From NCBI GenBank assembly GCA_027483285.1, contig JAIXUZ010000145.1, positions 1-8,175 of the forward strand: a stretch of DNA of 8,175 nucleotides, given 5' to 3'. Of the stretch, positions 5,087 to 8,175 are shown in pieces. The notes under the pieces were generated by a model that did no database searches, was not told the DNA's origin, and saw only the letters and a list, made by a program, of their open reading frames with translations. The DNA comes from Bacteroidota bacterium (lineage in GTDB: Bacteria; Bacteroidota; Bacteroidia; CAMBQF01). Positions within the stretch are counted from its first letter, which is position 1; each line of letters starts with the position of its first letter. The position numbers and the translations under genes are program-made.

Positions 5087-6900
5087 TAATTTATCAATTC
5101 CACACTGCGCTTAATAAACTTAGTAAGGTCTTCGCCTTTTAGCAATCCTTGCGATAGCAAGGCTAAATCGCAGGCTTGTTTTGCCAGTTGGCTTTGTTTA
5201 TCAGCATTTACTTCAACCAGAATTTTAGACGTAAGCGGGTGGTTGGCATTTACTACCAGGTTATACATCTCCGGCATCATGCCAAACATATTGGCACCGC
5301 CGCCGGCAACGCTCATGTCTTTCATACGGCGCATAAACTCAGGGCGGGTTATTATTACAGGCTGATCAGTTTCGCTAAGGCTTTCAAACACTACAGTAAA
5401 CTTACCTGCTTCAATCTGGCCTTCAAAAATTGGCTTTAATGATGTTTGCTCTTCATCGCTAAGCTTAGATGGTTGCGTATCTTCTTTGTTAATCAGCTTA
5501 TCGATGGTATCAGCATCTACACGGGTAAATTTCAGCTTCTGGTTAGTTTGTTCCAGGCGGCTAACTAAGTGACTGTCTAATGGGGTATCCATTACCAACA
5601 CATCGTAGCCTTTGTTTTTAGCAGCTTCAATAAACGGATGCTGTTCGTTCGTATTTGAGCAGTACAGCGCTATAGTGTCGCCTTGTTTATCGGTTTGGGC
5701 GGCCTTTATTTTCTCAATATATTCTTCAACAGTAAAGTATTTGTCTTCGGTATTCTTAAGCAAGTTAAACTTGGTTCCTTTCTCAAAGAACTTATCATCA
5801 CTAAGCATACCGTATACAATAAACAACTTAATATCATCCCATTTCTTCTCAAAGTCCTCGCGGTTGTTACGGAACAGTTCATCCAGCTTGTCAGCAACTT
5901 TGCGGGTAATATGGCTGCTTATTTTCTTAACGTTTTGGTCGGCTTGTAAGTAGCTGCGCGATACGTTTAGCGGGATATCGGGCGAATCTAATACACCATG
6001 CAACAGGGTTAAAAAGTCAGGTACAATACCTTCAACCGAATCGGTAACATACACCTGGTTGCTATATAGTTGAATCTTATTCTTTTGAACCTCAAAGTTG
6101 TTCTTCGTTTTAGGGAAGTAGAGGATACCTGTTAGGTTAAACGGAAAGTCAACATTTAGGTGGATGTGGAACAACGCCTCATCAGCATACGGGTATAACT
6201 CAGAGTAAAAGGCTTTGTAATCCTCATCTGTTAAATCAGCTGGCTTGCGGGTCCATGCCGGGTTGGTATTGTTTAGTTGCTTGTCTTCGTACCTTATAGC
6301 TACAGGTAAAAACTTACAGTATTTATTTAATAAGGTATCTATGCGCTCATTCTCTAAAAACTCTTCTGAGTCAGCCGCAATGTGCAATATAATATCTGTT
6401 CCACGCTCAGTACGATTAGCTGTTTCAATAGTATACTCAGGGCTTCCATCACATTCCCAGCGCACTGCAGGTTCATCTTTAAACGATTTAGTGATGATTT
6501 CCACTCTTTCAGCCACCATAAAAGCCGAGTAAAAACCTAAACCAAAATGGCCGATAATTGCATTCGCTTCGCTGGCTTTGTCTTTGTATTTATTTACAAA
6601 CTCCTCAGCACCCGAAAAGGCAATCTGGGTAATATATTTCTCTACTTCTTCCTTGGTCATGCCAATACCCTTGTCTTTTATGGTAAGGGTTTTGGCTTCT
6701 TTATCTAATACTACTGTTACGTCTAACTCACCAAGGTCGCCTTTGGCTTCTCCTAATGATGACAATGCTTTTAACTTTTGCGTTGCATCAACTGCATTAG
6801 ACACTAACTCACGAAGGAATATTTCGTGGTCAGAGTATAAAAACTTCTTGATAATCGGGAAAATATTCTCCGTTTGTACGTTTATTTTTCCTGTTTCCAT
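5086..6900 (-). CDS. htpG: Molecular chaperone HtpG (bacterial Hsp90)
   Basis: HtpG is the ATP-driven cytosolic Hsp90 dimer that remodels client proteins, often with DnaK. The 604 residues compare with 624 in E. coli, and all three domains are present. The N-terminal GHKL ATPase domain has FLRELVSNAVDA (29-39, with E31 as general base and N35 for Mg), IKDKGIGM (74-81, D76 contacts adenine) and the lid-end motif GHFGLGFYSAF (117-127). The middle domain carries LNVSRSYLQ (311-319); R315 corresponds to the catalytic arginine that contacts the ATP gamma-phosphate. The C-terminal dimerisation region includes a flexible Gly/Met-rich stretch (GGGANMFGMM) and ends FIKRSVELIN, without the eukaryotic MEEVD tail, as expected. 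The ATG at 6900 gives the normal METGKINVQTENIF start. It is the last gene of a minus-strand run after maf, 73 bp downstream of it, and ends at the shared terminator. No CIRCE element or clear heat-shock promoter was found upstream. Confidence 0.97.
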   Translation of the reverse strand: METGKINVQTENIFPIIKKFLYSDHEIFLRELVSNAVDATQKLKALSSLGEAKGDLGELDVTVVLDKEAKTLTIKDKGIGMTKEEVEKYITQIAFSGAEEFVNKYKDKASEANAIIGHFGLGFYSAFMVAERVEIITKSFKDEPAVRWECDGSPEYTIETANRTERGTDIILHIAADSEEFLENERIDTLLNKYCKFLPVAIRYEDKQLNNTNPAWTRKPADLTDEDYKAFYSELYPYADEALFHIHLNVDFPFNLTGILYFPKTKNNFEVQKNKIQLYSNQVYVTDSVEGIVPDFLTLLHGVLDSPDIPLNVSRSYLQADQNVKKISSHITRKVADKLDELFRNNREDFEKKWDDIKLFIVYGMLSDDKFFEKGTKFNLLKNTEDKYFTVEEYIEKIKAAQTDKQGDTIALYCSNTNEQHPFIEAAKNKGYDVLVMDTPLDSHLVSRLEQTNQKLKFTRVDADTIDKLINKEDTQPSKLSDEEQTSLKPIFEGQIEAGKFTVVFESLSETDQPVIITRPEFMRRMKDMSVAGGGANMFGMMPEMYNLVVNANHPLTSKILVEVNADKQSQLAKQACDLALLSQGLLKGEDLTKFIKRSVELIN

Positions 6901-6973
6901 AATTGTATAAAATGTATCTGCGCAAGGCTTTCAAACAATATGCCAAGCACTAAAGTGTGACTAAATGACAGAA

Positions 6974-7549
6974 TTAAAACTTAGCTAATTGCTCGTATAC
7001 CTTGTGCACAGGCAGGCCCATTACATTAAAGTACGACCCTATTATTTTCTCAACAGCAATGTATCCAATCCATTCCTGGGCACCATATGCACCGGCTTTG
7101 TCGTAAGGTTCGTACTTGTCTACATAATACTCTATTTCGGCAGGGCTTAATTGCTTAAAATAGACCTCTGTACAATCAAAAAAAGTAACCTTTTTATATT
7201 TTGTCATAAGACAAACACCAGTAAAAACCTCGTGTTTATTACCCGATAATTCGGTAAGCATAGCAATGGCTTCGACTCTGTCTTGCGGCTTATTCATCAC
7301 CTTGTTGTTAATCCATACAATGGTGTCGGCAGTAATAAGCAGTTCATCGTCGCCTAAGTCTGACAAAAACTCAGACGCCTTATGCTCGCTCAGGTATAAT
7401 GGTATCTGCTCGCGGATAAGTGTTTCAGGGAAACTTTCATCCACGTCAAGGGTACGGAGCTCAAAATCGAGCCCCAATTCTTTAATCAAAAACTGTCTGC
7501 GTGGCGATTTTGATGCCAGTACTATTTTGTATGGAAGGTTTTGTAGCAA
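6974..7549 (-). CDS. maf: Maf-family nucleoside triphosphate pyrophosphatase (dTTPase/UTPase, YhdE-like)
   Basis: Maf proteins hydrolyse dTTP, UTP and modified nucleotides to monophosphates and pyrophosphate in the cytosol, and have been linked to nucleotide-pool cleaning and to septum control. The 191-residue length is normal. Motifs are LASKSPRR (11-18, phosphate-binding start), ITADTIV (72-78, with D75 as the catalytic acid/base), KPQDRVEA (87-94), LSGNKHEVFTGV (101-112), YDKAGAYGAQEWIG (149-162) and IIGSYFNVMGLPV (169-181). Substrate preference within the family cannot be fixed by eye. The start is a TTG at 7549-7547: no ATG or GTG lies between the upstream gene's stop and the first conserved strand, so a TTG (or rarer ATA/ATC) start must be used. 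It lies 5 bp after the trans-sulfuration gene, so the two are probably cotranscribed. Confidence 0.94.
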   Translation of the reverse strand: MLQNLPYKIVLASKSPRRQFLIKELGLDFELRTLDVDESFPETLIREQIPLYLSEHKASEFLSDLGDDELLITADTIVWINNKVMNKPQDRVEAIAMLTELSGNKHEVFTGVCLMTKYKKVTFFDCTEVYFKQLSPAEIEYYVDKYEPYDKAGAYGAQEWIGYIAVEKIIGSYFNVMGLPVHKVYEQLAKF

Positions 7550-7554
7550 GATTA

Positions 7555-8175
7555 TTAGCCTATAGCGTTCTTTAAATCTTCAATTAAATCATCAGCGTCT
7601 TCAACACCAACACTCAGGCGGATAAGCGAATCACTCAACCCGTTTTTAATACGCTCTTCACGCGGAATGGCGCCATGGGTCATAGTAGCAGGGTGGCCTA
7701 TTAACGATTCTACGCCGCCTAATGATTCGGCCAACGAGAACAAGTGAGTTGATTTCATTACACGCAATGCCTCGTCCACACTATCATTTTTAAGTGTGAA
7801 TGATACCATACCTCCAAACGCTCGCATTTGCTTTTTAGCCAGTTCGTGGCCGGGGTGCGATGGTAAACCAGGGTAGTATACCTTGTCAACCTTTGGGTGG
7901 GTGTTAAGGAATTCAGCCACCTTGGCAGCGTTTTCGCAATGGCGCTCCATGCGCAGGTGCAACGTTTTGGTACCGCGTAGCACAAGGAATGAATCCTGAG
8001 GGCCAGGATTAGTACCGGTGCTATTTAATATAAAGGCCAACTGGGCATGTAGGTCATCGTTATTTGTGCCTAAAAAGCCCATAATAACATCGCTGTGGCC
8101 TGATAGGTATTTGGTAACCGAATGCATAACAATATCAGCACCCATATCAACAGGGTTTTGCAAATACGGCGATGA
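7555..8175 (-). CDS. Cys/Met metabolism PLP-dependent trans-sulfuration enzyme (cystathionine gamma-synthase or gamma-lyase type), C-terminal part
   Basis: The frame is open to the right edge, giving 206 residues (SSPYLQNPVDMG...KNAIG), about half of a typical 380-residue enzyme. The PLP-binding lysine is K22 of the fragment (codon 8112-8110) in HSVTKYLSGHSD, the family signature. Downstream lie the substrate-contact region LAESLGGVESLIGHPATMTHG and the C-terminal LIRLSVGVEDADDLIEDL. The Glu in GGVES is typical of gamma-specific members (cystathionine gamma-synthase or gamma-lyase) rather than beta-lyases, so a role in methionine or cysteine synthesis is likely. The exact reaction needs the missing N-terminal half and a phylogeny, so no symbol is given. 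A methionine-like start at 8163 is only an internal TTG codon; the true start is outside the window. It is the upstream gene of the maf-htpG run. Confidence 0.93.
   Translation of the reverse strand, partial: SSPYLQNPVDMGADIVMHSVTKYLSGHSDVIMGFLGTNNDDLHAQLAFILNSTGTNPGPQDSFLVLRGTKTLHLRMERHCENAAKVAEFLNTHPKVDKVYYPGLPSHPGHELAKKQMRAFGGMVSFTLKNDSVDEALRVMKSTHLFSLAESLGGVESLIGHPATMTHGAIPREERIKNGLSDSLIRLSVGVEDADDLIEDLKNAIG

Noticed and set aside
5612..5953. Plus-strand open frames of 88-113 residues within htpG, and another at 6578-6910
   Set aside because: They are antisense shadows of the fully conserved htpG frame, with no domain resemblance.
6901..6973. Possible htpG promoter: TACATTTT on the minus strand at 6909-6916, a TTTG upstream, and a sigma-54-like TGGCA stretch
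   Set aside because: The -7-like box lacks the final G, the TTTG is only 15 bp away rather than about 19, and the sigma-54-like stretch lacks the -12 GC. None is strong enough to report as a feature.
7758..7985. A second minus-strand frame inside the trans-sulfuration gene
   Set aside because: It is an out-of-frame shadow. The main frame carries the PLP lysine motif and an unbroken family match.
1..8175. CRISPR array, tRNA/rRNA gene, insertion sequence, phage or toxin-antitoxin locus
   Set aside because: I looked on both strands. The gaps are short (at most about 170 bp), and none holds spaced identical repeats, cloverleaf-like sequence or a transposase. The only repeats are the short heptad arrays.

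Overview
The window looks like chromosomal DNA from a Bacteroidota species, most likely Sphingobacteriales. This is inferred from the moderately AT-rich composition, the near absence of Shine-Dalgarno sequences, promoter boxes resembling the phylum's TAnnTTTG -7 element, and the type of PurC, HtpG and MBOAT proteins encoded. No phage, plasmid, insertion sequence, CRISPR or RNA gene was recognised. Most of the content is housekeeping, plus one polysaccharide-modification cassette.

Left part (1-1391): the N-terminal half of purC (purine synthesis) runs off the left edge on the minus strand. It diverges from proC (last step of proline synthesis) across a 75-bp gap. Middle left (1427-4356, minus strand): a tightly coupled two-gene cassette encodes an AlgI-like membrane-bound O-acyltransferase followed by an AlgJ/AlgX-like SGNH-fold protein with a probable C-terminal carbohydrate-binding beta-sandwich. 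The two probably pass acyl groups across the inner membrane onto a secreted or surface glycan. The 35-bp convergent gap between proC and this cassette (1392-1426) holds nothing convincing.

Centre (4357-5086): a single plus-strand gene encodes a RidA-family protein with an N-terminal membrane anchor, an unusual location for a family that is normally cytosolic. Both flanks of this gene carry degenerate 7-bp tandem repeats arranged as inverted pairs. One pair lies between the divergent MBOAT and ridA promoters. The other brackets a strong bidirectional hairpin terminator shared by ridA and the convergent htpG.

Right part (5086-8175, minus strand): a probable operon in the order trans-sulfuration PLP enzyme (cut by the right edge), Maf-type nucleotide pyrophosphatase, then the HtpG chaperone. 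The first two genes are 5 bp apart. The 73-bp maf-htpG gap may hold an htpG promoter, but no clear one was seen.

No complete new defence or mobile system is visible. The most unusual items are the heptad repeat pairs, the membrane-anchored RidA, and the altered catalytic motif in the SGNH acetyltransferase partner. No stretch over 300 bp lacks a gene.
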